Shown here: positions 1-9,308 of the stretch, piece by piece
Layout of the letters: each line of letters opens with the position of its first letter
Numbering within the stretch: the first letter of the stretch is position 1
Assembly (NCBI RefSeq): GCF_900187965.1
Contig: NZ_FZNL01000016.1
Coordinates: forward strand, 1-64,000
From: Flavobacterium sp. ov086
GTDB lineage: Bacteria; Bacteroidota; Bacteroidia; Flavobacteriales; Flavobacteriaceae
Reading direction: 5' to 3'
Length of the DNA: 64,000 nucleotides
Notes under the pieces: generated by a model
Databases searched by the model: none
What the model saw: only the letters and a program-made list of their open reading frames with translations
Told to the model about the DNA's origin: nothing
Position numbers and translations under genes: made by a program

Positions 1-9
1 TAAAAACAA

Positions 10-41
10 AAACAGTTGCAAGAACGTTCTTGCAACTGTTT
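10..41. terminator. Perfect hairpin at window start
   Basis: A perfect 16-bp inverted repeat with no loop (arms 10-25 and 26-41) is flanked by A/T-rich tracts on both sides. It looks like a bidirectional terminator for a gene lying left of the window. No coding region is visible in 1-306 apart from the promoter of the next gene. Confidence 0.5.
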
Positions 42-244
42 AATTAATTATTTTTATCTAATAATCAGTGTCGTTTTTTTAGGACGAGACATAAAATAAA
101 GCCTAAATATTCTTACTTTATAAATAGTGAATTTTAATCAAACCTTAAGTTAAAGCTAACTGTTTATTAAGGAAGGTGTTATTTTTTATTGATTCTTTGA
201 TTTAAAAGTTAATAATTATATTTATTTAGAATAATTAAAAATAG

Positions 245-276
245 TTTGGAAAAACTCTTTGGAAAGCCTAGTTTTG
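245..276 (+). promoter_or_regulatory. Promoter of TonB-receptor operon
   Basis: TTTG at 245-248, a 20-nt spacer, and TAGTTTTG at 269-276 match the Bacteroidota housekeeping promoter (TTTG ... TAnnTTTG). This predicts transcription from about 283, leaving a leader of roughly 25 nt before the start at 307. No Fur-like box was recognised by eye. Confidence 0.55.
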
Positions 277-306
277 TTGCTAATTTAATTTTCAAACCAA
301 ACTTAA

Positions 307-2655
307 ATGATGCAAATAAGTAGATTATTGCTCTTGATTACAATTCTTTTCACTTCAGTTCAAGGGTATTCACAAAAAAACAAAGCAAGCTTAACAGGGA
401 TTATTTTAACAAATCTTGGAAAACCTGCTGAAGGAGTTTCGGTAGCGTTAAAAGGAACAGAATATGCGACTTTGACAAACTCAAAAGGAGAATATAAAAT
501 CAGTGCAGACGCAGGGAATTATGTTTTGTTTGTTACTCATGTTGGTTATAAAACTACAGAGAAAGCAATTTTTCTAAAACAAGGCTCAAAATCTACTCAG
601 AATATTACAATGGAAGAAGATATGGCGGCTTTAAATGAAGTTGCTATAACCGGAAAATCTAAAGTGCAAAGAGTCCGTGAACAAGCGTATAATATTACGG
701 CAATTGATCTTAAAAAGATATACAATACATCTGCTGATTTGAATCAGGTTCTGAACAAAACAACCGGAGTTCGTATTCGTGAATATGGAGGTTTAGGATC
801 GGCATTTAATTTTTCGTTGAATGGATTTTCTGGTAATCAGGTGAAGTTTTTTCTTGACGGAGTTCCAATGGATAGTTACGGATCTGCACTTACGCTGAAT
901 AATATTCCGGTAAATATGGCCGAAAGAATTGATGTTTACAAAGGAGTTGTTCCTATAGAATTGGGTGCAGATGCTTTGGGTGGCGCAGTGAATATTGTAA
1001 CCAATAAAAATGTGAATCGTTACATTGATGCGTCTTACAGTTATGGTTCATTTAATACACACAGAGCCGCGGTCAATACAAGATTTTCGGGTCGAGATGG
1101 TTTTATTGCTAATATTAATGCTTTTGCAAATTACTCAGACAACGATTATAAAGTAGATGTAAGTGTTGTAGATAAAAATACTTCGAAGTTTTTACCGGAG
1201 CAAAAATACAAACACTTTCACGATGGTTATAAGTCTGGAACTATTATGGCAGAAGCCGGATTTAAAAACAGAAGTTTTGCTGATTATTTGCTTGTTGGTT
1301 TTGCTATGGCGGGTAATAAAAAAGAAATTCAGCAAGGAAGAACAATGCAAAAAGTCGTTGGGCAGGCCTTTACAGATAGTGAAAGTTTTATTACTTCTTT
1401 GAAATTCAAAAAAAGTGATCTTTTTACAAAAGGTCTAACATTGAATATTAATACAACTTATGCTTTAGTAAATAACCGTTCTGTAGATACATCTTCAAGG
1501 GTTTATGACTGGACAGGAAATTATGTATACAGGCAATTTGGCGGTGCGAATGATAAAGGTGAACTAGGAAACAAAACGATATATGTTTATGATGAAGCAA
1601 ATTCGCAAGTAACAACAAACCTAAAATATCAGCTAAATGAACAACATTCAATTGCTGTAAATTACTCTTATTTAGGTTATAAACGAAAAGCAACCGATGA
1701 GTATTTAAAAGTAGTAGAACTTGGTGAACCAAGTATTGATAAAAACATTTTAGGATTAGGATACAATTTTAGTGGTTTAGACAACCGATTGGCTATTTCG
1801 GGATTTGGAAAAATGTTCGATTTATCGACCAAGATGATTTCTAATAATCTAGCGCAATCTACTTCATCAACTAACTATGGTTATGGAGCTACGGCAGCCT
1901 ATCATTTATCGGATAAACTTCAGATAAAAGGATCTTATGAACATACGTATCGTTTGCCATCCGCTACAGAAATGTTGGGAGATGGGTTAACGATCAACAG
2001 CAACATTGGGCTGAAACCGGAAAGCAGCGACAATGCAAACTTAGGATTGGCATTTATTAGTGCAAAAAATAAAAATCAGTTTGGTGCCGAAACAAGTTTA
2101 ATCTATAGAGAAGCCAAAGATTTTATCCGCGAAAAACAAGACGGAGATAAAACTGTTTTTGAAAACCTTCAAAATGTACAAATAACAGGAATTGATGGTG
2201 TTCTTAAATATGGATATAAAGATTTATTGACTTTTGAAGTAAATGGAACGTATCAAAAAAGTTTAAATAAAAATAAATACAAAACAGGAACTACAAGTCC
2301 GGATGCTTTATATGATGCGCAATTGCCAAACGTTCCAATCTTTTATGGAAACGCTGATTTGACTTTTAATTTTAAAAATATCAAATACCAAGACGACAGA
2401 CTTTCTCTAAATGTAAGTGCAAACTATATCGATGCTTTTTATCTGACATGGCCAGTTTTAGGAAGTTTAGAAACTAAAAAATCAATTCCCGAACAATTTA
2501 CTCAAAATGCAATGGTTGCTTATTCTTTTTTGAACGGGAAATACAATCTGGCTTTTGAATGCCGAAATATTACTGATGTAAAAGTGTACGACTATTTTAA
2601 GGTTCAAAAACCCGGACGTGCTTTTTCTGTAAAGTTCAGATACTTTCTTCAGTAG
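307..2655 (+). CDS. TonB-dependent siderophore-type receptor (XusA-like)
   Basis: Outer-membrane receptor of 782 residues. It has a signal peptide (about 1-22), a carboxypeptidase-regulatory-like beta-sandwich (about 27-105), a plug domain (about 115-230) and a 22-strand-type barrel ending in an aromatic C-terminus (KFRYFLQ). Two consecutive ATG codons open the frame; either could be used. A DUF4374 lipoprotein and a PepSY membrane protein follow on the same strand. In Bacteroides thetaiotaomicron that trio (XusA-XusB-XusC) takes up ferric xenosiderophores such as enterobactin. The family and location are clear from the sequence. The ferric siderophore substrate is inferred from gene order, not from visible ligand residues. 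Confidence 0.88.
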   Translation: MMQISRLLLLITILFTSVQGYSQKNKASLTGIILTNLGKPAEGVSVALKGTEYATLTNSKGEYKISADAGNYVLFVTHVGYKTTEKAIFLKQGSKSTQNITMEEDMAALNEVAITGKSKVQRVREQAYNITAIDLKKIYNTSADLNQVLNKTTGVRIREYGGLGSAFNFSLNGFSGNQVKFFLDGVPMDSYGSALTLNNIPVNMAERIDVYKGVVPIELGADALGGAVNIVTNKNVNRYIDASYSYGSFNTHRAAVNTRFSGRDGFIANINAFANYSDNDYKVDVSVVDKNTSKFLPEQKYKHFHDGYKSGTIMAEAGFKNRSFADYLLVGFAMAGNKKEIQQGRTMQKVVGQAFTDSESFITSLKFKKSDLFTKGLTLNINTTYALVNNRSVDTSSRVYDWTGNYVYRQFGGANDKGELGNKTIYVYDEANSQVTTNLKYQLNEQHSIAVNYSYLGYKRKATDEYLKVVELGEPSIDKNILGLGYNFSGLDNRLAISGFGKMFDLSTKMISNNLAQSTSSTNYGYGATAAYHLSDKLQIKGSYEHTYRLPSATEMLGDGLTINSNIGLKPESSDNANLGLAFISAKNKNQFGAETSLIYREAKDFIREKQDGDKTVFENLQNVQITGIDGVLKYGYKDLLTFEVNGTYQKSLNKNKYKTGTTSPDALYDAQLPNVPIFYGNADLTFNFKNIKYQDDRLSLNVSANYIDAFYLTWPVLGSLETKKSIPEQFTQNAMVAYSFLNGKYNLAFECRNITDVKVYDYFKVQKPGRAFSVKFRYFLQ

Positions 2656-2690
2656 TTTAATTTTAATAATAACCCTTAATAATTATAATC

Positions 2691-3935
2691 ATGTTTGTAA
2701 ACAAATTCGCAAAATGCTTTGCATTGGCTTTTCTGTCGGTATCTATTTTTTCATGTAGTAGTGATGATGCCCCAAAAGAAGAAACACCAACTGTAAATAA
2801 TACTAAATACGTTGCCTCTTATTGGTTGGCCGATTATACGCAGTATATCTTAGATTTTAATTCTACAGATCAATTAATGACTGGAGAAATCAGTGCAAAA
2901 GGAGTTGGTATCGAGCAAAACGGAAGTTGTTTTCCTGTAGAAAATACTTTTTTCGCCTTAAGTACAGACGATGAAGGATCAGTATCATTTCATCTTAACA
3001 ACGCAGGAAAATTAACATCAGGAGGTAAACTTGCTTTTGAATCTTCGTATGCAGTAGGTTATACTGATGATAAAAGAATGATCAATATTGGTGCAACCTG
3101 GGATGGAAGTTCATCTGATTATGAATTGATGATTTACAATCCAAAAACAGTTTCTGTTGATGGTAGAAAATTCAACGATTTTAGTGTGAATCCTGCAAAC
3201 AAAAAAGTATTATACTGGCCAACAGGAGCGGCAGTTTCAGGAGATAAACTTTTTGTTCCCGTATATACTAAAGATGTAACTGACGGAACCAATAAAGTAT
3301 TATCATCTGATGCTACTGTGAGAATTTACAAATATCCTTCGTTAGACTATGTTACTACAATAAAAGATACCAGAACAACTGCTATCGGAATGTATTATAC
3401 GAATACCGGAATTGTACAAACAGAATCAGGTGATGTTTATACATTTTCGTCTAATGCTCGTGCCGGAGGTTATCCTGTTACAGCTGCTACTTCTGGGGTA
3501 TTGCGCATTAAAAAAGGAGATGCAAAATTTGACCCTGGTTATTTCTTCGATCTTGAAGCAAGTATTTTAAAAGGAAAAGTTCTAGCAGCATATCCGTTAG
3601 GCGGAGAAAAAGTTTTTATCTCTTATATTCCTAATGATGTAGATAAAGTTAGTTCTGTGTATAGTTTCCTTAATCCAAATCCAATTTTCAAATCGGCAAT
3701 TCTTGATTTATCGGCTAAGACAATTTTAGCAGTTACGGGATTACCTGATCATGGTGGAGATGAATTCTTCGGACTAGGAAGTTTATTCGTGGAAAACGGA
3801 AAAGCATACAAAAGTTTTGTTACAGGTGAGCAAGCTCGTGTTTATCAAATAGATATTGCAACCGGAACAGCAAAAGCCGGTGCACTTATCAAAGAAGGTC
3901 TTTATTTGCCATCTATTGGTAAACTGACTTACTAA
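2691..3935 (+). CDS. DUF4374 surface lipoprotein (XusB-like)
   Basis: A 414-residue lipoprotein. The signal peptide ends in a lipobox with Cys22 (SIFSC), followed by Ser-Ser-Asp-Asp, an acidic stretch resembling the Bacteroidota surface-export signal. The rest resembles the DUF4374 family, which forms a beta-propeller; the repeated short Gly/Asp turns fit this. In Bacteroides the homologue XusB binds ferric enterobactin at the cell surface and hands it to the TonB receptor. The gene starts 35 bp after the receptor, so co-transcription is likely, and a strong terminator follows it. Ligand binding here is inferred. Confidence 0.8.
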   Translation: MFVNKFAKCFALAFLSVSIFSCSSDDAPKEETPTVNNTKYVASYWLADYTQYILDFNSTDQLMTGEISAKGVGIEQNGSCFPVENTFFALSTDDEGSVSFHLNNAGKLTSGGKLAFESSYAVGYTDDKRMINIGATWDGSSSDYELMIYNPKTVSVDGRKFNDFSVNPANKKVLYWPTGAAVSGDKLFVPVYTKDVTDGTNKVLSSDATVRIYKYPSLDYVTTIKDTRTTAIGMYYTNTGIVQTESGDVYTFSSNARAGGYPVTAATSGVLRIKKGDAKFDPGYFFDLEASILKGKVLAAYPLGGEKVFISYIPNDVDKVSSVYSFLNPNPIFKSAILDLSAKTILAVTGLPDHGGDEFFGLGSLFVENGKAYKSFVTGEQARVYQIDIATGTAKAGALIKEGLYLPSIGKLTY

Positions 3936-3952
3936 ATCAATATGTTATAATT

Positions 3953-3992
3953 GGCTTGAGGTATTATGCAGATAATCCTCGAGCCTTTTTTT
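3953..3992 (+). terminator. Rho-independent terminator
   Basis: A GC-containing hairpin (GGCTTGAGG ... CCTCGAGCC) is followed by seven T. It sits between the DUF4374 gene and the PepSY gene, so the PepSY gene is either expressed by readthrough or has its own promoter. Confidence 0.7.
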
Positions 3993-4029
3993 ATATAAAT
4001 CTAATGTTGTTTTTTAAATTATAATTGCA

Positions 4030-5196
4030 ATGAATATTTTTAAAAGCCGTTCAAGTAAACCACCTAATAAAGGAAAATCACGTTTTAGTAAAATCAATGC
4101 CTGGCTGCATTTATGGCTCGGATTGGGTTCTGGAATAATTGTTTTTATAATGGCAATTACAGGTTGTATTTTGGTTTTTGAACAAGAAATAAAACAGTTG
4201 ACATCGCCTTGGTTAAATGTTGAAGCTCAAAGTCCCGATAAATTATTACCGCCTTCAAAAATTTATGCTGCGGTTCATAAAGTACTACCCAATAAGGAAA
4301 TTCATGGAGTTTGGTATAATGGTTTAGATAAATCAATTAAAGTCGATATCGAATCGGATTCGTTGATTTATGTAAATCCGTATAACGGTAAAATTACCGG
4401 AATGGTACATCATGAAGATTTCTTTCATTTTATGGACGAAGGACATCGTAATCTTTGGCTGGATCGGGAAATAGGATCACAAGTAACGGCATGGGCAACG
4501 TTTATTTTCTTCTTTTTGCTCATAAGCGGACTTATACTTTGGTTTCCGAAAAAATGGAATAAAACAACCCGAAATAATAGTTTTAAAATAAAATGGGATG
4601 CCAAATTTAAACGCCTCAATTATGATTTGCATAATGTAATGGGTTTTTACGCACTCATTTTGGCGGTGCTAATTTCCTTTACAGGATTATTAATGAGTTT
4701 TCATTGGCTTCGAGAAAGTACCTATTGGATAAGTGGAGGTTGGGCAGACGAAAAAGACAAAAAAGAACAAGTTGCTTCGGTTAAAAAAGACACTTTATCC
4801 AAACAGCAAATTGATAAGCTGGCTGCAGCCGATTTTATTTGGAATAAAGTGCGAACGGAAATTGCAAAGGAAAATAAAGAAGCAGTAATCATTAATTTTC
4901 CGGATGATCCAAAAGAAGATATTTATGCCTGTACAGATATGCACAAAGGAATTTGGAGAGATTTATATTTTGATGCTAAAACACTTGAATTGCTTCCAAA
5001 TTCTCAAAAACACATTAATAACGAACGTTTCTCAGATTGGTTAATGCGATCCAATTATAGCCTTCATATTGGCGCGATAGGAGGGATTTCAACCAAAATT
5101 ATATATTTCACTGCCAGTTTAATTTGTGCCAGTTTACCCGTTACCGGATTTTATATCTGGTGGGGAAGAAAGAAAAAGCAGAAACCAAGAGCATAA
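4030..5196 (+). CDS. PepSY-associated transmembrane protein (XusC-like, putative ferric-siderophore reductase)
   Basis: Inner-membrane protein of 388 residues. Transmembrane helices lie near residues 28-50, 150-172, 203-225 and 348-372, with a PepSY-type periplasmic segment (about 60-140) between the first two. This is the PepSY_TM (PiuB-like) architecture. Conserved His residues in helices (for example HLWLG near 27 and HNVMGFY near 202) fit haem ligands, as expected for members that reduce ferric siderophores. It is third in the receptor/DUF4374/PepSY cluster and is followed by a terminator. The reductase role is inferred from family and context. Confidence 0.8.
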   Translation: MNIFKSRSSKPPNKGKSRFSKINAWLHLWLGLGSGIIVFIMAITGCILVFEQEIKQLTSPWLNVEAQSPDKLLPPSKIYAAVHKVLPNKEIHGVWYNGLDKSIKVDIESDSLIYVNPYNGKITGMVHHEDFFHFMDEGHRNLWLDREIGSQVTAWATFIFFFLLISGLILWFPKKWNKTTRNNSFKIKWDAKFKRLNYDLHNVMGFYALILAVLISFTGLLMSFHWLRESTYWISGGWADEKDKKEQVASVKKDTLSKQQIDKLAAADFIWNKVRTEIAKENKEAVIINFPDDPKEDIYACTDMHKGIWRDLYFDAKTLELLPNSQKHINNERFSDWLMRSNYSLHIGAIGGISTKIIYFTASLICASLPVTGFYIWWGRKKKQKPRA

Positions 5197-5240
5197 AATT
5201 TGGTTTCATTTTACTTATGTTTTGTTTAGTTAGTTTTAAA

Positions 5241-5281
5241 AGTCTTTTGCGAGAAGTACTATTCTCCAAAAGGCTTTTTTT
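5241..5281 (+). terminator. Terminator after PepSY gene
   Basis: Imperfect stem AGTCTTTTGCGAGAA ... TTCTCCAAAAGGCT followed by a T-run. It closes the iron-uptake operon. Confidence 0.65.
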
Positions 5282-5341
5282 GTTCTGCAAATAAAGAAAA
5301 GATCAATCTAAAGCTATATAATTTTAAGACAGTCGAATTTA

Positions 5342-5394
5342 TTTGTCAGACTGAGCAAAGTCGAATGCGTTTTGTCAGACTGAGCGAAGTCGAA
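5342..5394. repeat. Tandem short direct repeat in a 445-bp gap
   Basis: Two 24-bp copies (5342-5365 and 5371-5394) differ at one base and contain CAGACTGAGC. Nearby 5477-5530 carries further low-complexity repeats (AAATCCGT units). No gene is visible in 5197-5641. Such short repeats are scattered between genes in Flavobacterium. Confidence 0.5.
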
Positions 5395-5566
5395 GTCCCG
5401 CAAAGTGATTCCACAAAAAAAATCAATGTCACTAAGTCTTACAATATTTGGGGTAAATCACAAAAATAAAAACAATAAACCAGCATAAACCCGTTTAAAT
5501 CCGTTTAAATCCGTGTCATCCGCGTGCCATTCTTAGAAACCTTTACGTCTGCATAAACAAAAATAA

Positions 5567-5597
5567 AAAGAGCCTGCTAACTACAAACAGGCTCTTT
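5567..5597 (-). terminator. Terminator of the 707-aa receptor gene
   Basis: Perfect 10-bp stem AAAGAGCCTG / CAGGCTCTTT with an 11-nt loop. It is followed on the minus strand by a T-rich run, 45 bp after the stop codon. Confidence 0.7.
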
Positions 5598-5641
5598 CAT
5601 TCAAAAAAAAACAAAAACAAGGAAACTAAAGATCCAAAATA

Positions 5642-7765
5642 TTAAATCCTATAAGTAAAGGCTATTGTTGCAATGCGGTTATCAAGATCATATCTTTTAT
5701 TGATGCTCGTTTGTGCTATAACCGAATTGATGTGAAAATTATTAGTGTTGAAAATATCAGTAATATTCAATTTGATATTTCCTTTGTTCGAGAGAACTTG
5801 TTTTGAAATTCCAATACTGAAATCAAAAAAAGCATCTCTTTCATAAATACCAAGATTAGATTTCGATTGATATTGTGCGTTTGCCTCAGCTTTCCAGCTT
5901 TCGGTAATTGTAAATGAATTTAGAACACTTAAATTCAGCGTTACGATTGGGTCTATTTTATCCGTATTCACAACATTTCCCATAAATTTATTTTCGAAAA
6001 CATTGAAAAGTGTATTTACAGACCACCATTTATAAATTTCGGCAGTATTGGTAATATTAACGCCATAATTGTATGATTTGTCTACATTAATTTGCGAAGT
6101 TACTGTCGTATTATTTGTTGGATTGTAGACATAAACTTCTGTAAATACATCTTTGGTTTTACTAAAATACAAAGAAGCCATAAAAGCGCTTTTCCAGGAA
6201 TATCCAATTTCTGTTGAATGCGTAATTTCAGGAACCAAATTCGGATTTCCCTGAGAATAGTTAAACGAATCATCATAGAAACGGAACGGGTTCAAATCAA
6301 ACTGACTTGGCCTGTTGATTCTTTTGCTATAAGAAGCATGCAGCGAATGATTGGAACTCAATTCATATTTCATAGAAACACTCGGAAACCATTTCAAATA
6401 ATCGTCTTTATGTTCTTCATTTAAGGTTTTCTGCAAAATATTTATCGCCGTATATTCCGTTCTTAAACCACCCTGAATATTAAACTTTTCCATTTGATAT
6501 TTATAGTTGGCATAAGCCGCATAAATTTGTTCTTTGTATTCAAAATGATTTGTCGAATTAAGATCAATAATCCATTGATTATTGTCATTATATTCATAGA
6601 CTGATGGATTATCGTTGTTTTTTACACTCGCTTTAAATCCCCATTCGATAGATTGCTTTTCCTTTAATGGATTAGTGAAATCAATTTTTCCGGTAAAAAC
6701 TCGCAATTCTGACGGAATAAAACCTCTTCGGTCATTAATAGCATTTGCATTAGAAGGATCGATATTTACAGCACTTTGAAACTGATTCGATCTGAATTTT
6801 GAAGTTTCATAATCAAAATCAAAAGACATATTTTTCCCTTCTGTATTAAATTTATGTACTCCGGAAAAAGCATACGTATAATCATTCCATTTTTCTTTAC
6901 TGTCATTGTAAGTTGAAGTATCAAATTGGACTTGATCCATTGCATTAACCAATGTATTTCTACCATTGGCAATGTTTTCATAACGCCCAATTTTTGCATC
7001 AATATAAACTTCCAGATTTGTTTTAGGAGAAACCTCATAAGTAGTTCCAATCTTAAAATTGTTAGAAGTCAAAGGTTCGTCAGTTGTTGCCGTTTGATGA
7101 TTCTTTGTCGAAATGGTTTGACGTGTTGCATCTGTATATTGATTCTGGTCGAATTCCTTACGTTCTTCTTCACCTCTAAAAGTGTAACTGTAGTTTCCGT
7201 AAATGCCAAATTTCTCTTTATTATAATTTAAGTTTACACCAGAATTTGTTCTGTTTTTTCGACTTCTTCCGTAATTGGTAAAAACTGTTCCTTTAAGTCC
7301 ACCGGCATTTGGTTTCTTTAAAACAATATTGATAATTCCTGCTTTTCCTGTTGCGTCATATTTAGACGAAGGATTCGTAATAACTTCGATTTGTTTGATA
7401 TTTGATGAGGTAGTAGATTTTAAATAATTTGCCAGTTCCTTTTGCGAAAGCTGCGTTAGTTTTCCATTTATCATAACGCCAACACCTTGTTGTCCGCGAA
7501 TCGATAATTCACCATCCTGAGACACAACGACACCCGGGGCACGAGATAAAACATCCAAAGCCGTTCCGCCTTCAGAAACAATACTATTCTCTACATTAAA
7601 AACTAATCTGTCTGATTTTTGAGTATATAAAACTTTCTTTTTTGTAATAACAATTTCATTCAAAACATTGATCGAGGTTTCGACAATGCTGTCGTTTTCT
7701 TTTTCCGTTTGCGAGAATCCGTAGACTGAAAATGCGAGCATAATGGATGTTATAAAATTCTTCAT
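5642..7765 (-). CDS. Outer-membrane beta-barrel receptor, TonB-receptor-like
   Basis: A 707-residue protein: signal peptide (1-18, ending GFSQ), a plug-like domain (about 50-150, with SIRGQQGVGVMINGK and VEVITNPSS-type motifs) and a long C-terminal barrel of the OMP_b-brl_3 type ending in FTYRI. Unlike the first receptor it lacks the N-terminal carboxypeptidase-like domain and goes almost directly into the plug. It stands alone, with its own terminator and a possible distant promoter box (TATATTTG, minus strand, 7986-7993). No partner lipoprotein of the SusD type is present. The substrate is unknown. Confidence 0.82.
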   Translation of the reverse strand: MKNFITSIMLAFSVYGFSQTEKENDSIVETSINVLNEIVITKKKVLYTQKSDRLVFNVENSIVSEGGTALDVLSRAPGVVVSQDGELSIRGQQGVGVMINGKLTQLSQKELANYLKSTTSSNIKQIEVITNPSSKYDATGKAGIINIVLKKPNAGGLKGTVFTNYGRSRKNRTNSGVNLNYNKEKFGIYGNYSYTFRGEEERKEFDQNQYTDATRQTISTKNHQTATTDEPLTSNNFKIGTTYEVSPKTNLEVYIDAKIGRYENIANGRNTLVNAMDQVQFDTSTYNDSKEKWNDYTYAFSGVHKFNTEGKNMSFDFDYETSKFRSNQFQSAVNIDPSNANAINDRRGFIPSELRVFTGKIDFTNPLKEKQSIEWGFKASVKNNDNPSVYEYNDNNQWIIDLNSTNHFEYKEQIYAAYANYKYQMEKFNIQGGLRTEYTAINILQKTLNEEHKDDYLKWFPSVSMKYELSSNHSLHASYSKRINRPSQFDLNPFRFYDDSFNYSQGNPNLVPEITHSTEIGYSWKSAFMASLYFSKTKDVFTEVYVYNPTNNTTVTSQINVDKSYNYGVNITNTAEIYKWWSVNTLFNVFENKFMGNVVNTDKIDPIVTLNLSVLNSFTITESWKAEANAQYQSKSNLGIYERDAFFDFSIGISKQVLSNKGNIKLNITDIFNTNNFHINSVIAQTSINKRYDLDNRIATIAFTYRI

Positions 7766-8199
7766 GATATTCTGGATTTGATTTTTTTGGGATAAGGCTT
7801 TTAATGTGATTTGTAAGTTTTACTATTCGGGGAGGAAACAGAAATTTTTATTGTAAAACCAGTTGTTCAAGTTTATCAGAAAGTATATTCAGAAGAAGGA
7901 AGAGACGATTAAATAGCTTGGAAAGATTGATTTTTATGAAGTCGAATACAGTTAACATATGCGTGATATTTGAAGTTTCAGAGTTCAAATATAATATTAT
8001 TTATAATAAGTCTAAATAAATATAGTTGAAATTTGTATCAAGAAATACTAACGAGCTGATAGTTAACAGTTCGTGATTTCGTAAAAAGGTAAAAAAAGCA
8101 GAATAAAAGCAGAATTTTGGCAACAAAGCCAGTAAAAATAAGACTTAAGCTTCGGAAAAAACAAGTGAGAAAAGTAAAAGGAGAAATGATATTTCATAA
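7766..8199. other. Long AT-rich gap between receptor and gldA
   Basis: About 430 bp with no convincing coding region on either strand. The only signal seen is TATATTTG on the minus strand at 7986-7993, a possible -7 box for the receptor gene. That would give it a leader of roughly 210 nt. Confidence 0.4.
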
Positions 8200-8238
8200 A
8201 AAAAGCAATTCATTCCAAAATAGAATAAATTGCTTTTT
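8200..8238 (-). terminator. Terminator of gldA
   Basis: Hairpin built from AAAGCAATT... and its near-complement around 8201-8238, followed by a T-run on the minus strand. It lies 30 bp beyond the gldA stop. Confidence 0.6.
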
Positions 8239-8267
8239 GTCTATAAACTGAGACTGAGACTGAAAAC

Positions 8268-9164
8268 TTATTTAGTAATTTCTCTAAAAACAGCTTCGAG
8301 GTTTTTATTTTTCTGATTCAGTTGTAATGTTTTTAATCCATTTTCGTTGGCGAAATCAAATATTGCCGGACGCATATCTTTGTCGGCAACAAAAGTTAAT
8401 TCCCAAGTCATATCGTGGATATTTTTATATGAAGTAATATTTTCAAGTTTAGCCAAAAGTTGTTCCTGAATCTGATAGTCAAATTCTACTTCGATAACTT
8501 GTTCTTTTCCTTCAGAAACCAAATGATCTAATTTTTTGTCGGCAACAATTTCTCCTTTGTCAATAATTATGACACGACTACAAATGGCTTCAACTTCCTG
8601 CATGATGTGAGTTGATAAAAAAACTGTTTTATCTTTCCCTACATTTTTGATTACATTTCGAATTTCCATTAACTGATTCGGGTCCAGACCTGTAGTTGGT
8701 TCGTCCAGAATTAAAACATCCGGATTGTGTAATAAAGCGTTGGCAAGTCCCACACGCTGGCGATAACCTTTAGATAATTGTCCTATTTTTTTATGACTTT
8801 CGCCTGACAGGCCTGTCAGTTGAATAACTTCTTCAATTCTTGATTTTGAAACCTGATAAACATCGGCATTAAAAGCCAAATACTCACGAACATACAAATC
8901 CAAATACAGCGGATTATGCTCCGGTAAATATCCAATAGAACGTTGAACTTCTTTTGTGTTTGTCATGACATCATGACCATTTACAAGGGCTGAGCCACTA
9001 TCTGCCAATAAATATGTGGTCAAAATTTTCATCAATGTAGATTTTCCTGCTCCATTTGGACCAAGAAATCCTACGATTTCTCCTTTCTCAATAGAAAATG
9101 AAATTCCGTTTAAGGCTTTTTGAGATCCGTAACTTTTTGATATGTTGTTTACTTCTATCGACAT
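8268..9164 (-). CDS. gldA: GldA, ATP-binding subunit of the gliding-associated ABC transporter
   Basis: ABC ATPase of 298 residues with Walker A GPNGAGKST (35-43), signature LSKGYRQ (131-137) and Walker B VLILDE (151-156). A C-terminal extension (about 215-298) is typical of GldA. In F. johnsoniae GldA works with the membrane proteins GldF and GldG and was identified through gliding mutants. Those partners are not in this window, which fits their separate location in Flavobacterium. Length and motifs are intact. The distinction from other DRA/Nat-type exporters rests on overall sequence recognition. Confidence 0.88.
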   Translation of the reverse strand: MSIEVNNISKSYGSQKALNGISFSIEKGEIVGFLGPNGAGKSTLMKILTTYLLADSGSALVNGHDVMTNTKEVQRSIGYLPEHNPLYLDLYVREYLAFNADVYQVSKSRIEEVIQLTGLSGESHKKIGQLSKGYRQRVGLANALLHNPDVLILDEPTTGLDPNQLMEIRNVIKNVGKDKTVFLSTHIMQEVEAICSRVIIIDKGEIVADKKLDHLVSEGKEQVIEVEFDYQIQEQLLAKLENITSYKNIHDMTWELTFVADKDMRPAIFDFANENGLKTLQLNQKNKNLEAVFREITK

Positions 9165-9180
9165 GACTTTTTATTTGCTA

Positions 9181-9213
9181 CAAAAGTAAACAGAAATAGT
9201 CTTGCTTTATCAA
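9181..9213 (-). promoter_or_regulatory. Promoter of gldA
   Basis: On the minus strand TACTTTTG (9188-9181) matches the TAnnTTTG box. TTG (9213-9211) lies 22 nt upstream. The predicted leader is about 10 nt. Confidence 0.45.
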
Positions 9214-9308
9214 TTTTTGTCTTTTAATGGAATCATAAAAAAAACTTAAAAGCCAACAGCTACGGCACCGTTATTGTTAAAAGGAAAGTAAATTAAAAAA
9301 TAAATACC

